5,091 nt of DNA from JBJXFY01 sp046155815 (GTDB lineage: Bacteria > Verrucomicrobiota > Verrucomicrobiia > Limisphaerales > CAIMTB01): assembly GCA_046155815.1 (NCBI GenBank), contig JBJXFY010000113.1:1-5091 (forward strand). Reading direction: 5' to 3'. The translations under genes and the position numbers were made by a program. A model generated the notes under the pieces. It ran no database searches. It saw only the letters and a list, made by a program, of their open reading frames with translations, and was not told the origin of the DNA. This document shows, piece after piece, positions 4,263-5,091 of this stretch (position 1 is its first letter; each line of letters begins with the position of its first letter).

Positions 4263-5091
4263 GGCATTGGTTTCGTGCCGAACGTGACCATCCGCGACCG
4301 TTGCCGGGAACTGGACCCGCAGTTGGGCGATGCCAGCCTGTATCGGACCCGCGATCTGGTGCCGGGCCATCTGATGGAGCGCCTGCGCCAGGGCAAGCTG
4401 CTGGTAATGAACTGGCACGTCTTCGAGCCGCAGGCGGTGAACGAGGGCGATGCGGCCAGGGTCGTGAAGCGCGGACGCGAAATCCTGACGACCGAGACCA
4501 TCCGCATCGGCGAGAAGAACGACACGAGACGGGGCACCCGGTTTCTCACGCGGGAAACCGTCCGGCAACAGCTCGCCAACGGACTGCTCGAACTCGTCGA
4601 AGGCGACCCGGAGCAGGACATGGCCATCAAGGTGCGAAGCCGGCGTTACGTGGAGAGCGACACGAAGCTGCTGGAGCGCATCCTCGGCCGCGAAGTGGGC
4701 GGCAAGCAGAACATTCTCGTGCTGAACGACGAGGCGCATCACGCCTACCGCATCAAGAAGGAGGAGCCGGACGAGAATGAGGAGGATGAGTTCGGCGGGG
4801 ACGACGAGGCTGAGGAATTCTTCAAGGAGGCCACGGTGTGGATTGATGGTCTGGACCGCATCCAGAAGCTGCGAGGCATCAACTTCTGCGTGGACCTCTC
4901 GGCCACACCCTACTTCCTCGGCCGCGTGGGGCAGCAGACGAACCGGCCGTTCCCGTGGGTGGTGAGCGACTTCAGCCTGATGGACGCCATCGAGTCCGGG
5001 CTGGTGAAGATTCCGCAGCTCGCCGTGCGCGACACGACGGGCGCGGAGATTCCGGGTTACTTCAACATCTGGCGCTGGATTCTCCAGCCGG
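4263..5091 (+). pseudogene. 5'-truncated type III restriction Res-type DEAH helicase, also cut by the window end
   Basis: The frame is open from 4200 to the window edge, and family-like sequence starts near 4263 (GIGFVPNVTIRDRCRELDP). It then shows YRTRDLVP, LLVMNWHVFEP, motif II NDEAHHAYR (DEAH at 4728-4739), an acidic run (about 4758-4818) and motif III as DLSATPYF (SAT at 4899-4907). VSDFSLMDAIESGLVKIPQL follows. This order is typical of the large Res-subunit-like helicase/restriction proteins of about 900-1000 residues (BPTD_3080-like and relatives). These normally carry some 200 residues before this point, including the Walker A (GxGKT) P-loop. That part is absent and cannot fit, because the oppositely oriented regulator starts at 4170; codons 4200-4262 (RARARQRVGTAGTCPRL...) do not resemble it. 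The first in-frame ATG is at 4374. Without the P-loop it should not hydrolyse ATP, so it is probably a remnant. An assembly chimera is the main alternative. Confidence 0.8.

Noticed and set aside
2049..4287. Very long + strand open frames (515 and 540 codons) opposite the two-component genes
   Set aside because: They are antisense to well-supported kinase and regulator genes. Their products are Arg/Ala/His-rich without motifs, as expected from high-GC DNA with strong third-position bias.
4041..4780. Open frames on both strands over the helicase remnant (- 4041-4742 and + 4136-4780)
   Set aside because: The + frame beginning near 4263 carries the DEAH and SAT motifs in the correct order, so the others are shadows.
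4263..5091. A new defence system at the right edge
   Set aside because: The motifs fit the known type III Res-like helicase family. With the 5' end missing and the gene leaving the window, nothing supports a novel system.

Overview
The window is about 5.1 kb of high-GC bacterial chromosome, and it appears to be ordinary genes with a scarred edge. The high GC, the strong G/C preference at third codon positions and the protein styles would suit a soil or freshwater Gram-negative lineage such as Verrucomicrobiota. That placement is a weak inference; nothing here is taxonomically decisive.

Left part (1-1479): the window opens in the last 50 codons of rdgB (house-cleaning dITP/XTP pyrophosphatase, + strand). 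A GNAT acetyltransferase on the - strand converges on it, and the two coding regions overlap by 59 nt. Divergent from the acetyltransferase, only 26 nt away, is a TVP38/TMEM64 (VTT-domain) membrane protein on the + strand.

Middle gap (1480-1964): about 485 bp without a convincing gene, but rich in structure. It holds a 141-bp segment bounded by 27-28-bp inverted repeats, two further hairpins, a perfect 10-bp palindrome, and a 22-bp perfect palindrome that runs into the stop codon of the next gene. The 22-bp palindrome has the layout ATGACA-N4-TGTCAT, the core of the CusR/HprR operator. The two-component system next to it is of the CusR/CusS type.

Right-centre (1965-4170, - strand): an OmpR/CusR-type response regulator followed 4 nt later by its membrane sensor kinase, presumably one operon read leftward from a promoter near 4183-4212. 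The kinase has the CusS-type plan but a sensor domain almost without metal ligands.

Right edge (about 4263-5091, + strand): the central part of a large type III restriction Res-type DEAH helicase. The DEAH box and SAT motif are present. The N-terminal Walker A region is absent and cannot fit, because the response regulator starts less than 100 bp upstream. I read it as a 5'-truncated remnant. A short REP-like hairpin lies just upstream, where the break should be.

Best leads: (i) the CusR-box-like palindrome and a possible small leftward transcription unit in the gap; (ii) the inverted-repeat-bounded 141-bp element; (iii) the truncated restriction helicase and its junction. I found no complete, clearly undescribed multi-gene system in the window.
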